NCBI RefSeq assembly: GCF_003430825.1
Contig: NZ_CP024047.1
Span: 310,001-374,000 of the forward strand
Length of the DNA stretch: 64,000 nt
Source of the DNA: Natrarchaeobaculum sulfurireducens
GTDB taxonomy: Archaea > Halobacteriota > Halobacteria > Halobacteriales > Natrialbaceae
Direction of reading: 5' to 3'
Shown: positions 54,371 to 62,860 of the stretch, piece after piece
Layout of the letters: each line of letters opens with the position of its first letter
How positions within the stretch are numbered: position 1 is the first letter of the stretch
Notes under the pieces: generated by a model
The model's database searches: none
Told to the model about the DNA's origin: nothing
What the model saw: the letters and a program-made list of their open reading frames with translations, nothing else
Position numbers and translations under genes: made by a program

Positions 54371-54979
54371 GTGAGTCGAACCTACCTGACCGTCGATGCA
54401 CCCGCGACCGCGAGGTTCGTCGTCCAGGGGTCGGAGTTCATCGGCCACATCCGTCCCGTCGAGTCCGCCGAAGCGGCCGAGACGTTCGTCGAGTCGATTA
54501 CTACTGAGTACGCCGATGCCACGCACAACGTTCCCGCCTATCGCGTTCGTGTCGATGCCGACAGCGACATGTTGCGGGCGTACTCGAGCGACGACGGCGA
54601 ACCCTCCGGGTCGGCTGGAAAACCGGCGTTGAACGTCCTCGTCCAGCAGGACATCGAGAACTGCGCCGTCGTCGTCACCCGGTACTACGGCGGGACGAAT
54701 CTCGGCGTCGGCGGCCTGGTCCGGGCGTACTCCCGCGCCGTCAAAGAGGCCCTCGAGGAAGCCGGCGTCGTCGAGCAACGGCCACACGAACACGTCGCCG
54801 TCACCGTCGAGTACGACGACTCCGGCACCGTTCGCGGAATTATAGAGAGCGAGGGCTACGAGTTCGATGCCACCTACGAGGCCGACGTCTCCTTCGACGT
54901 TCGCGTCCCGCTCGAGGAAGCCGACGCGTTTCGGGACCGACTCCGGAGTGCCACCAGCGGTCGAGTCGACCTCGAGTAG
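54371..54979 (+). CDS. YigZ/IMPACT family protein (UPF0029)
   Basis: This 202-residue protein starts at a GTG and contains the IMPACT signature: SDDGEPSGSAGKPALNVL and RYYGGTNLGVGGLVRAYS near residues 77-124, followed by a small C-terminal ferredoxin-like domain. Members are conserved across life, with roles in translation stress in eukaryotes and unknown function in archaea and bacteria. Expressed alone, ahead of the BtuF-like gene by about 100 bp. Confidence 0.88.
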   Translation: MSRTYLTVDAPATARFVVQGSEFIGHIRPVESAEAAETFVESITTEYADATHNVPAYRVRVDADSDMLRAYSSDDGEPSGSAGKPALNVLVQQDIENCAVVVTRYYGGTNLGVGGLVRAYSRAVKEALEEAGVVEQRPHEHVAVTVEYDDSGTVRGIIESEGYEFDATYEADVSFDVRVPLEEADAFRDRLRSATSGRVDLE

Positions 54980-55085
54980 GAGGGCGACGTTCGTTCACGC
55001 TCCCGGCTGCGGTCGGCGGGTCCCTCACCACCGTGGCCATCTGCGTGCCCACCTGTTTTTGACCGTTCGGCCCCTACGGTTGCCT

Positions 55086-56096
55086 ATGCGAATCGTCACG
55101 ACGCTCCCGTCGGCGACCGAGACCGTAGCCGCACTCGGCCTCGAGCCGGTCGGCGTCTCCCACGAGTGTGATTATCCACCGACCGTCTCCTCTCTGCCGT
55201 CGGTCACTCGCTCGCGCATCGATGCCAGTGCCTCGAGCGCCGAGATCGACAGTCAGGTACTCGAGACGGCCGACGACGGGGTCTACGACGTCGACGTCGA
55301 GACGCTCGAGGCACTCGAGCCGGAGCTGATCGTCACTCAGGGAATGTGTGACGTCTGTGCGGTCGACGAGGCCGTCATCGCCGACGCGGTCGAACAGCTC
55401 TCGACAGAGCCTGAAGTGTTGACGACCGATCCACACAGCGTCGCGGACGTCCTCGACGACCTCGAGCGGATCGGCCGGGCGGTCGGCCGAGAGCAACGTG
55501 CCCGCGAGGTCCGTACGCGGCTCGAAGCACGGATCGACCGCGTCCGCAAGCGAACTGCCGACATCGCATTCGAGGAGCGCCCGCGCGTTGCGATCTTCGA
55601 CTGGACCGAGCCCGCGATGATCGCGGGCCACTGGACGGCCGAACTCGTCGAGTGGGCCGGCGGCGAGTACGACCTGGCCACCGTTGGGGAGCGCTCTCGG
55701 CCTCGCGAGTGGACGGAGATTCTCGAGTACGATCCGGAACTCGTGATCGTCGCGCCCTGTGGCTTCGGCCTCGACCAGACCGCCGCGAACCGGACCGACC
55801 TCACCGACCGTGCGGGGTGGGACGACCTCACCGCCGTCCGGGAGGGCCGCGTCTGGGCGATGGACGGCCATCACTACCTGAATCGGCCCGGACCTAGACT
55901 GGTCGAGACGCTCGAGGCACTCGCACCGATCGTCCAGCCAGCGCTGTTCGACGACCGGGCGGCCGGCCCCATCACGGACGCGGACGCCTTCGATGACTTC
56001 GACACGCAGCTGCCGTCGCTCGAGTCGGTCGCTGTCCCGTTCGAGACCCTGTCCGAGCGACCGACGTCCGTCGACCGGTCGACCGCAGAGCCGTGA
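55086..56096 (+). CDS. BtuF-like cobalamin-binding protein without signal peptide
   Basis: The 336-residue protein resembles periplasmic binding proteins of the BtuF type (MRIVTTLPSATETVAALGLEPVGVSHECDYP, described by its ends; later VITGMCDVC-like segment LIVTQGMCDVCAVDEA, and a C-terminal VWAMDGHHYLNRPGPRLVE). Yet it begins without signal peptide or lipobox, so it should stay in the cytoplasm unless exported another way. Haloarchaeal genomes have both forms. The frame upstream of 55086 is not conserved. It overlaps the JAMM gene by four bases (GTGA). Confidence 0.82.
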   Translation: MRIVTTLPSATETVAALGLEPVGVSHECDYPPTVSSLPSVTRSRIDASASSAEIDSQVLETADDGVYDVDVETLEALEPELIVTQGMCDVCAVDEAVIADAVEQLSTEPEVLTTDPHSVADVLDDLERIGRAVGREQRAREVRTRLEARIDRVRKRTADIAFEERPRVAIFDWTEPAMIAGHWTAELVEWAGGEYDLATVGERSRPREWTEILEYDPELVIVAPCGFGLDQTAANRTDLTDRAGWDDLTAVREGRVWAMDGHHYLNRPGPRLVETLEALAPIVQPALFDDRAAGPITDADAFDDFDTQLPSLESVAVPFETLSERPTSVDRSTAEP

Positions 56097-56578
56097 CTGA
56101 ACTGGACGACTCCGTCGCCGGGGCTGGCGGGCCGACCCTGATCCTCCCGCGATCGATCCGTGAGGTGATCGTAGCGCGAGCCCGCGAGGGACACCCCGAG
56201 GAGATCTGTGGGATCTTCGGCGGCGAATACGGTCCCGAGCGGAGTCACGTTCGCTCACAGTATCCCGCCGAAAACGTCGCCGAGACGCCGCGAACGCGGT
56301 ATCGGATCGATCCCGAGGCGCAACTCGAACGCTTCGAGCGACTCGAGGCCCGCGGCGAGGAAATCGTCGGCTTCTATCACTCTCACCCGCAGGGGCCGCC
56401 GCGGCCGAGCGAGACCGACGTTGCGAGCGCCACCTGGCCAGACCGTTCGTACGTGATCGTCTCGCTCGCCCCGCTCGAGATCGGCTCGTGGCGCTGGCGC
56501 TCGAGCGACGGCGAAGCCGGAATCGAGAACGCGACCGACGGCGGTCGGTTCGAGCGCGAACGACTCGTCCTCGAGTAA
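56093..56578 (+). CDS. JAMM/MPN+ metalloprotease, desampylase-like
   Basis: The 161-residue protein has the zinc motif H96-S-H98-P-Q-G-x4-S106-E-T-D109 and upstream catalytic E37 in EEICGIFGG, all JAMM residues. In haloarchaea the related HvJAMM1 releases ubiquitin-like SAMPs from conjugates or trims a SAMP precursor. The start is a GTG overlapping the preceding stop (GTGA), implying translational coupling to the BtuF-like gene, which is unexplained by function. Confidence 0.88.
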   Translation: MTELDDSVAGAGGPTLILPRSIREVIVARAREGHPEEICGIFGGEYGPERSHVRSQYPAENVAETPRTRYRIDPEAQLERFERLEARGEEIVGFYHSHPQGPPRPSETDVASATWPDRSYVIVSLAPLEIGSWRWRSSDGEAGIENATDGGRFERERLVLE

Positions 56579-56581
56579 TCT

Positions 56582-57025
56582 TCAGTCCTCGTCGTCCCCC
56601 GCCTCGAGTTCTGCGGCTCGTTGTCTGGCTTTTGCGGCCGCCTCGCGGAACTCGTCGATCCGGTCGTCGGCCTCCTTCGAGACGAGATATTTGAAGTCGT
56701 CGGGCATCAGGCCGGTCTGGATCTCGAGGGTGACCATCGCGTCACAGCCTTCGACGATTTCTGGGGCCCACTTTCCCTGGGCCAGTTTCGACTCCTCGGT
56801 GACGACCGCCTCGCCGTCTTCGACGTCGATGAACGCCGTCGCCGTGTTCCAGATTCCCGGATCGCTCGTGGTGACCTCGTCGTACAGCCCCTCGAGCCGG
56901 GAGCCTTTGACCGGTTCGTCACGAACCTCCGCGATGAGGTCCTCGAGGGCGGCGACGATCTCGTCGTACTCGGCCGCCTCTTCGCGGAGCGTCTCCGGCG
57001 TGTCGCGTGGATCGTCCCAGGTCAT
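56582..57025 (-). CDS. Conserved haloarchaeal protein of unknown function
   Basis: The 147-residue acidic protein starts MTWDDPRDTPETLREEAAEYD and ends in a helical, Ala/Arg/Glu-rich tail. It has no membrane segment or known motif; the middle has a beta pattern with KWAPEIVEGCDAMVTLEIQTG. It converges with the JAMM gene after 3 bp and may share an overlapping terminator region. ATG 57025 chosen over 57064. Confidence 0.75.
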   Translation of the reverse strand: MTWDDPRDTPETLREEAAEYDEIVAALEDLIAEVRDEPVKGSRLEGLYDEVTTSDPGIWNTATAFIDVEDGEAVVTEESKLAQGKWAPEIVEGCDAMVTLEIQTGLMPDDFKYLVSKEADDRIDEFREAAAKARQRAAELEAGDDED

Positions 57026-57121
57026 CAGCGAGTCCTCCGTTCGTCCATCGTCGGGTACATGCACTGGACTAGCCGCTTTGTCGCCGTAAACGTACGCTTC
57101 CGCGCCGACGACGAGGACGAA

Positions 57122-58606
57122 TCAGCGCGCCCGCTCGAGCACGTCGGGGACCCAGCCACGGTTCGGATCGTCGGTTTCGTCCATCCACCCGACGAGCCGC
57201 TCGCGCATCGACCGGCGGATAGCCGTGTAGTCGGGGTGGTCGATCAGGTTCTGCAGTTCGGCGGGGTCGGCCTCGAGGTCGTACAGTTCGTCGACGTCGG
57301 GGCCGTTGTAGACGTACTTGTACCGATCCGTACGGACCATCCGCTGGCTGTAGAGGCCGAACTCGTCGCCGTGGTACTGGGCGAAGCTCGAGTCGGGCCA
57401 CGACTCGGGGACGGCAGCTGGGTCGCCGCCACCCTCGAGCAGGGGGACGAGACTTCGTGCGTCGAACGATCCCGGAATCTCGACGTCGGCCAGCTCGAGG
57501 AACGTTGCCGCCAGATCGTGGAGGTGAACGGGGGCCGCACAGGTCGTGCCGGGATCGACGACGCCGGGCCAGCGCACCTGCAACGGGATGCGGTAGGTGT
57601 CGTCGTACATCAGCGGCCCCTTGTTGAACTGACGATGCCCGCCGACGAAGTCGCCGTGATCGGCGGCGTGGACCACGACCGTCTCGTCGGCGAGGCTGAG
57701 CCCCTCGAGGGCCTCGAGCACCCGCTCGAGCTGGTCGTCGACCAGCGAGACGAAGCCGCGGTACTTCGCGATGGCTTCGGCCCACAGCTCCCGGTCGAAG
57801 TCGGCGACGCCGCGGTAGTGACAGTAGTTCTCGTGAACGCGTGGTTTCCCGTCGAACGTCTCGGCGTAGCTCTCGGGGAGGTCGATCGACGCGGGATCGT
57901 ACATCGAGGCGTAGGGCTCGGGCACGACGTAGGGGTGGTGTGGGCCGTAGAAGTCGGCTCGGTGGAAGAATCGTCCGCCATCAGCGTCGGTTTCGCCGTC
58001 GGCGTGCGCCTCGAGCGCGTCGATCGTCCGCTGGGCCAGAAAGTACGCGCGGGTGTCCTCGACGTCGACCGGCGTCGTGGCGGCGACGAACGTACCTGAG
58101 TCGCCATTTCGCGGCTTCTCGCCAGTGTAGAGTTCATCCTCGAGGTCGACCGCTTCCAGGGGAACGCCCCGCTCCCTGCGATACTCGAGGAACGCCTCGT
58201 CGATATCGTCGTGGTGTTCGTCACTGCCGCCGAGATACGAGAAGCCGAACGCCTCAGGGGTCCTGTCTCGCCCGACGTGCCACTTCCCGGTGTACGTACA
58301 GTCGTAGCTGTTCGCGTCCAGCCGTTCGGAGAACGTCGGAATCCCGGTCGGCAGGTTCGGCTGGATGGCGTCGGCCTCGTGGCAGTTGTTGAGCATGCCG
58401 TGGCCGTGGGGAAACTGCCCCGTGAGCAGCGACGCCCGCGCGCTCGAGCAGATGCTGATCGGTGTAACCGCCTGCGAAAAGCGCATCCCCTCGCTCGAGA
58501 GGCGGTCCATCGTTGGCGTCTCGACGGGTGGCCCCTCGGGCGCGCTGTAGTCGTATCGCTCCTGGTCAGTGAGGACGAACAGGACGTTCGGGCGGGAGTC
58601 GGACAT
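57122..58606 (-). CDS. Sulfatase (arylsulfatase family)
   Basis: This 494-residue protein shows the sulfatase start RPNVLFVLTDQERYD and active-site motif C53-S-S-A-R-A-S-L-L-T-G, where C53 would be turned into formylglycine by a sulfatase-maturing enzyme. Later segments HAADHGDFVGGHRQFNKGP and WPGVVDPGTTC fit choline-sulfatase/arylsulfatase types. The usual C-x-P-x-R consensus has Ser in place of Pro. No maturase gene is in this window. No signal peptide is seen, so it is likely cytoplasmic. It could remove sulfate esters from sugars or lipids; the substrate is unknown. Confidence 0.87.
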   Translation of the reverse strand: MSDSRPNVLFVLTDQERYDYSAPEGPPVETPTMDRLSSEGMRFSQAVTPISICSSARASLLTGQFPHGHGMLNNCHEADAIQPNLPTGIPTFSERLDANSYDCTYTGKWHVGRDRTPEAFGFSYLGGSDEHHDDIDEAFLEYRRERGVPLEAVDLEDELYTGEKPRNGDSGTFVAATTPVDVEDTRAYFLAQRTIDALEAHADGETDADGGRFFHRADFYGPHHPYVVPEPYASMYDPASIDLPESYAETFDGKPRVHENYCHYRGVADFDRELWAEAIAKYRGFVSLVDDQLERVLEALEGLSLADETVVVHAADHGDFVGGHRQFNKGPLMYDDTYRIPLQVRWPGVVDPGTTCAAPVHLHDLAATFLELADVEIPGSFDARSLVPLLEGGGDPAAVPESWPDSSFAQYHGDEFGLYSQRMVRTDRYKYVYNGPDVDELYDLEADPAELQNLIDHPDYTAIRRSMRERLVGWMDETDDPNRGWVPDVLERAR

Positions 58607-58767
58607 CGACCGTCGTACACCAGCGCCTGCATTAACGCTGGTCCCGGCTCACCCGAGTGAGAACGCCGGATCGACGGTTCGGGACCCGTCAAAAACTCAG
58701 TCGAGCGCCCCTGTGACGTCCTCGATTTCGGCATCGTCTACGCCGACCATCACGATAGAGGAACCAA

Positions 58768-60066
58768 CTAGGAGACGTCCTCGAACGTCGGTCGGTCGTG
58801 TTCGCCGGGGAACTCGTCGACGGGAACCTGGGTTTGCTCGCCCGAGTCCATGTCCTTGATCGTCACTTCGTCGTTCTCGAGGTCTTGCTCACCGGCGATG
58901 ACGACCGTCTCGGCGTTGATCGAGTCGGCGTAGTTCAGCTGTGAGCCGAACGAGCGGCCGGCAATGTCGGTCTCGACGACGTGCCCGCGCTCGCGCAGGT
59001 CGCGGGCAATTCGAGCCGCTTCGGGGCGTGTATCGCCGACCTGAAGGACGTAGTAGTCGGTCGTCACCTCCTCTGCGGGCCAGACGCCGGCGCGCTGACA
59101 GAGCAACGAGAGCGTCGCGTGGCCGGGGGCGACGCCGACCGCGGGCGTCGGCTGACCGCCGAACGACTCGATTAAGTCGTCGTACCGGCCGCCGCCGAAG
59201 ATCGACCGCGAGACCTCGCCCGCGGAGTCGAAACACTCGAAGACGACGCCGGTATAGTAGTCGAGTCCGCGCGCGGTCTCGAGCGAGACCGTACAGTACT
59301 CGCGGGCACCGAAATCCTCGGCCGCCTCGAGCACGTTCTGGAGGTTAGAGACGGCGTCGTCGACTCGTTCGGTGTCTGCAAACGCCTTGACGTCCTCGAG
59401 GTCACCGCTTGCGATCAGGTCGTCGAACTCGGCGGCCTGGTCGTACGTGAGGCCGGCCTCGACCAGCAGATCGTGGTACTCCGCGGTCGTGATCTTGCCC
59501 GACTTATCGACCGCGCGGATGGCGTCGTCGATTGCGACGTCGGCGTCGTAGGTCTCGAGGACGCCGCCGAGGATGTCTCGGTGGGAGATGCGAAACTCGA
59601 AATGCTCGCCCGTCAGCCCGAGACTCGTCAGCGCGTCGGCGGCCCACGCGAGGATCTCGGCGTCGGCTTCGGGCTCGCTCGAGCCGAAGATGTCGACGTT
59701 AGTCTGGTAGAACTCGCGCTGGCGACCTTGCTGGACCTGCTCGTAGCGCCAGAACGGCCGCGTCGAGAACCACTTGATCGGCTTCGAGAGTTCCTGTTGT
59801 TTCGCCACGACCATCCGCGCAACCGTCGGCGTGAGTTCGGGGGTCAGCGTGACGTGGCGGCCACCCTGGTCTTCGAAGGCGTACAGTTCGTCGACGATCT
59901 CGTCGCCGCTCTTGTCGGTCCACAGTTCGGCGCGCTCGAGCGCCGGTGTTCCGATCTCGCGGAACCCATACCGACGGGCCGCCTCCTCGATGGTATCGAT
60001 GGTTTCCCGTCGAGCGGCCATCTCGCCGGGGTAGAAGTCGCGAAAGCCCTTGATCCGGTCGTACAT
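58768..60066 (-). CDS. hisS: Histidyl-tRNA synthetase
   Basis: The 432-residue class II enzyme begins MYDRIKGFRDFYPGEMAARR (with the conserved KG(F)RD), has motif 2 around FRYEQVQQGRQREFYQ (seen as WRYEQVQQGRQREFYQTN), the HisRS-specific LETARGLDYYTGVVFE, and SIFGGGRYDDL. An anticodon-binding domain is at the C-terminus from about residue 330. ATG at 60066 is used; the frame upstream to 60084 is a short spurious extension. It stands alone, with 235 bp of upstream region. Confidence 0.96.
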   Translation of the reverse strand: MYDRIKGFRDFYPGEMAARRETIDTIEEAARRYGFREIGTPALERAELWTDKSGDEIVDELYAFEDQGGRHVTLTPELTPTVARMVVAKQQELSKPIKWFSTRPFWRYEQVQQGRQREFYQTNVDIFGSSEPEADAEILAWAADALTSLGLTGEHFEFRISHRDILGGVLETYDADVAIDDAIRAVDKSGKITTAEYHDLLVEAGLTYDQAAEFDDLIASGDLEDVKAFADTERVDDAVSNLQNVLEAAEDFGAREYCTVSLETARGLDYYTGVVFECFDSAGEVSRSIFGGGRYDDLIESFGGQPTPAVGVAPGHATLSLLCQRAGVWPAEEVTTDYYVLQVGDTRPEAARIARDLRERGHVVETDIAGRSFGSQLNYADSINAETVVIAGEQDLENDEVTIKDMDSGEQTQVPVDEFPGEHDRPTFEDVS

Positions 60067-60301
60067 GGCAGGTGATTCGCCCACGGCGGACTTCTATCTG
60101 TTCGTTTGAAACCGTCGCCGTCGGATGAGGGGCGTCCATCGTGGGTGAGGCCGTCGTCACTACGCTAACTGGCTCCGGCCAACCCGTGCGACCGATCCGA
60201 CACGGGGCCCGCCCGACCGTTCCGCCGCCGAAACTGCCGGTTTGAGTGGAGCTAGTGCTCGAGCGCTCGAGTGGCCGTGCGTCGATCCACGTCCGGGGCG
60301 G

Positions 60302-60892
60302 TCATCGGACATCGGTCACGTACGTCTGTTCGTGATCCGGGAAACAGTCGGCGATCGCCTCTGGGCCGGCTTCGGCGGCGAGAATCGCCCGAAGTTCCGC
60401 TTCGTAGTCGGCTCGCTGAATCTCCTCGCTCGGGCCGACCGTCACCTCGAGGTGGGCGTCGACCAGTCGGTCGACCGCCTGCCGACCAAAGCCCGATAAC
60501 GGCGCGATGTAATCGACGTCGTGGCGGTCCTCGAGACTCTGGGCCTGTGCACGTGAGACCGTCGGAACGCGGTCGTCACGGCGGGTGCCGTCCGCGATGG
60601 CGTCGAAGCCAGCGGCCGCGAGTTCCTCGAGGGCGTGCTGGTGGACGTGTTGGATGCCGTTTCGCGGGAAACCGTCGTCGCGGATGCGCGCGACGGCTTC
60701 CTCGGCGATCTCGCGTTCGAGATCGAGCGGCTGGAACTCGAACTCGAGCGCCTCGGCCGTCTCTCGGGCGTGTTTCCAGTCGTCGGTGACGTCGAAGCGG
60801 GCGGTGACCAGCGTGACATCGTAAAAGTCCTCGAGCAAAAGCGCCGCCAGCGTCGAGTCTTTTCCCCCGCTGTAGAGCAATCCCAGATGCAT
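60302..60892 (-). CDS. PP-loop ATPase domain protein
   Basis: The 196-residue protein begins with the PP-loop LLYSGGKDSTLAALLL (S8 to S13), the N-type ATP pyrophosphatase signature, followed by DVTLVTARFDVTDDW. The family includes diphthine synthase-linked amidases, tRNA-modifying and other adenylating enzymes; I cannot choose among them. A recall of haloarchaeal DUF7411 proteins fits the length. It lies 28 bp from the PDCD5 gene on the same strand, implying an operon with PDCD5 and perhaps rpS19e. Confidence 0.85.
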   Translation of the reverse strand: MHLGLLYSGGKDSTLAALLLEDFYDVTLVTARFDVTDDWKHARETAEALEFEFQPLDLEREIAEEAVARIRDDGFPRNGIQHVHQHALEELAAAGFDAIADGTRRDDRVPTVSRAQAQSLEDRHDVDYIAPLSGFGRQAVDRLVDAHLEVTVGPSEEIQRADYEAELRAILAAEAGPEAIADCFPDHEQTYVTDVR

Positions 60893-60920
60893 CAGCGTCC
60901 TCCGTCCGTGTTCGTCGCCA

Positions 60921-61271
60921 TCAGCGTCGCCGAATGTCGAAGCTCTTCGAGTCGGGTTTGAGCTCCTTGAGCAACTGTTTCATCTTCTCGTCGTCGATCT
61001 TCCCCTGAATTCGGCCACTGCGAGCGAGGGCGACGACCTGTCGTTCGACCTGTTCGCCGAACTGGGGTTTGCTCATCTTGACCGTGTTGAGCCGCTTTCG
61101 TGCATCGTCGGTCAAGTGCTGGCGAAGCAGCGCCTGTTTCTGCGCTTCGGCTTGTTGCTGAGCCGCTTCCTGGTCGGCACCGTCTTGTTGGGACTCGGCT
61201 TGTTCCTGTAGCTGCTCCATTTTCTTCTGTCGCAGCTCCTCGAGTTTCTCTTCGTCTGGCGTTCCGCTCAT
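60921..61271 (-). CDS. PDCD5-related DNA-binding protein
   Basis: The 116-residue protein has the archaeal PDCD5/TFAR19 layout: a Gln/Glu-rich N-terminal coiled coil ([19 protein letters not shown]), then [38 protein letters not shown] and an end [14 protein letters not shown]. Members bind nucleic acid; in archaea the gene neighbours rpS19e and others of translation, as seen here with rpS19e 114 bp upstream. ATG 61271 chosen over 61283. Confidence 0.92.
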   Translation of the reverse strand: MSGTPDEEKLEELRQKKMEQLQEQAESQQDGADQEAAQQQAEAQKQALLRQHLTDDARKRLNTVKMSKPQFGEQVERQVVALARSGRIQGKIDDEKMKQLLKELKPDSKSFDIRRR

Positions 61272-61385
61272 AGCTCTACGCATGCGTAGTTTCGCCCCGG
61301 GGAAAATGATTACGGACGCGAGTCGGTACGGCGGCTGCTCGAGGGTGTGTTCGGCCCGAAAACGGTCTCGTCGCAGTCGCGGCGA

Positions 61386-61841
61386 TTACGCGTAGCGCTC
61401 GAGTTCCGGACGGTCGAGGTCTTCGAGGACGGTGCCGGCGGTTTCGTCGAGCAGGCTTCGGCCCTCGGGCGTGATTCGTCGACCCTGGCCCTCGGCGGTC
61501 TCGACGAGGTCTTGTTCCTCGAGTTGCTGGAGGATCGTGCGGATGACGTTTCGCGACCCATCTGCACGCTTGTCAGGTGCGACCTGGTATCGGTTCGAAC
61601 CGTTTTTCGAGCCACCGTACTCGGTCGAGAGTCGCTCGACGCCGATTGGACCGCGGTCGGCGACCTTGCGCAGCAAGCTTGCGGCGCGGATCGCCCAGAA
61701 GTTCTCCTGCTCTGGGGGCAGTTCGCGGTCGACACCAGCTTTGGCGAACTGGTTCCACTCCGGTTCCTCGAGTTCGTCCTCGAGTTCGTCGGCGAGCGCC
61801 TCGATGAGGTCGTCCACCGGAACGTCGTACATCGTAGCCAT
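61386..61841 (-). CDS. rps19e: 30S ribosomal protein S19e
   Basis: This 151-residue ribosomal protein has MATMYDVPVDDLIEALADEL, the WAIRAASLLRKVADRGPIG segment, GSKNGSNRYQVAPDKRADGS and RNVIRTILQQLEEQDLVE, all typical of S19e. The start at 61841 (or the next Met, 61832) is chosen; the frame upstream to 62039 is a shadow of thiL. It diverges from thiL and is followed by PDCD5, a common archaeal order. Confidence 0.95.
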   Translation of the reverse strand: MATMYDVPVDDLIEALADELEDELEEPEWNQFAKAGVDRELPPEQENFWAIRAASLLRKVADRGPIGVERLSTEYGGSKNGSNRYQVAPDKRADGSRNVIRTILQQLEEQDLVETAEGQGRRITPEGRSLLDETAGTVLEDLDRPELERYA

Positions 61842-61950
61842 TGGCGTCAGGTTCCCTTTCGCGGCATTTAAGAGCATCGTATCGGAGCCGTCGGCCGGAC
61901 GTTCCGTCGCGCTCCGGACCGTTTTTCGCCCTCCGGACGAAACACCGTGT

Positions 61951-62856
61951 ATGGACGAACGGGCCGCCCTGGCGCTGCTGTCGGCAGAACTCGAGGACGC
62001 GGGTGACGATGCGGCCGTGGTCGACGACCTCGTGATCACGACCGATATGCTTCACGAGCGGACGGATTTCCCTCCAGGAACGACGCGATATACCGCTGGC
62101 TGGCGGGCCGTCGGTGCCTCCCTCTCCGACGTCGCGGCGATGGGTGCGGAGGCGACGGCGGCAGTCGCCGCCTACGCCGCTCCCGCGTTCGACGACGGGG
62201 AACTTCTCGCGTTCGTCCGGGGCGCACGCGACGTCTGCGAGCGCGTCGGAGCGAGTTACGTCGGCGGCGACCTCGACGAACACCAGGAGTTCACTGTAGC
62301 ATCTACTGCCATCGGCCGTACCGACGACCTAGTCTTTCGCAGCGGTGCTCGCCCCGGTGACGCCGTCTGTGTGACCGGCACGCTCGGGCGAAGCGCCGCT
62401 GCCCTGGAACTCTTCAACCGCGCGGGTGACGGCCCGGCTCGTGACGACGAGGACGACCTCGAGCGTGCGAACGCTCTCTTTCAGTTCGAGCCGCGGGTCG
62501 CGGCTGGCCGTACGCTTGCTGGCTATGCGACGGCCATGATGGACTCGAGCGACGGCCTCGCACGCTCGCTCCACCAGCTCGCCGAAGCCAGTGACTGCGG
62601 GTTCACTATCGACGCCGATCGGGTTCCGATCACTGACGCGCTCACGGACGTCGCCGACGACGACGCCGTCTTAGACCTCGCAACGACGTTCGGTGAGGAT
62701 TTCGAACTCGTCGTGACGCTCTCAGAATCGGACCTCGAAGCCGCCCGCAGTGTGACCGACGTTCGGCTCTCGAGGATCGGGTCCGTCGTTACACGCGAAG
62801 ACGGGATCACGCTCGACGGCGAGCCACTCGCCGACCGCGGCTACACCCACGGCTGA
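61951..62856 (+). CDS. thiL: Thiamine-monophosphate kinase
   Basis: The 301-residue AIR-synthase-fold enzyme has DAGDDAAVV (ATP-binding start), DLVITTDMLHERTDFP, AVGASLSDVAAMGA, GGDLDEHQEFTV, VTGTLGRSAAALEL and MMDSSDGLARSLHQLAEASDCGF with GEDFELVVTL, all ThiL features. It phosphorylates thiamine monophosphate to the cofactor TPP. The first 15 residues are short compared with bacterial ThiL, but the ATG at 61951 gives the normal archaeal start. It diverges from rps19e by 109 bp. Confidence 0.93.
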   Translation: MDERAALALLSAELEDAGDDAAVVDDLVITTDMLHERTDFPPGTTRYTAGWRAVGASLSDVAAMGAEATAAVAAYAAPAFDDGELLAFVRGARDVCERVGASYVGGDLDEHQEFTVASTAIGRTDDLVFRSGARPGDAVCVTGTLGRSAAALELFNRAGDGPARDDEDDLERANALFQFEPRVAAGRTLAGYATAMMDSSDGLARSLHQLAEASDCGFTIDADRVPITDALTDVADDDAVLDLATTFGEDFELVVTLSESDLEAARSVTDVRLSRIGSVVTREDGITLDGEPLADRGYTHG

Positions 62857-62860
62857 GTCC

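Noticed and set aside
54361-54385. tRNA T-arm-like sequence GGTTCGTGAGTCGAACC
   Set aside because: It is a short inverted repeat at the start of the YigZ gene with no acceptor or anticodon stems around it.
56621-58099. 492-residue plus-strand frame
   Set aside because: It is opposite the sulfatase and the haloarchaeal protein gene.
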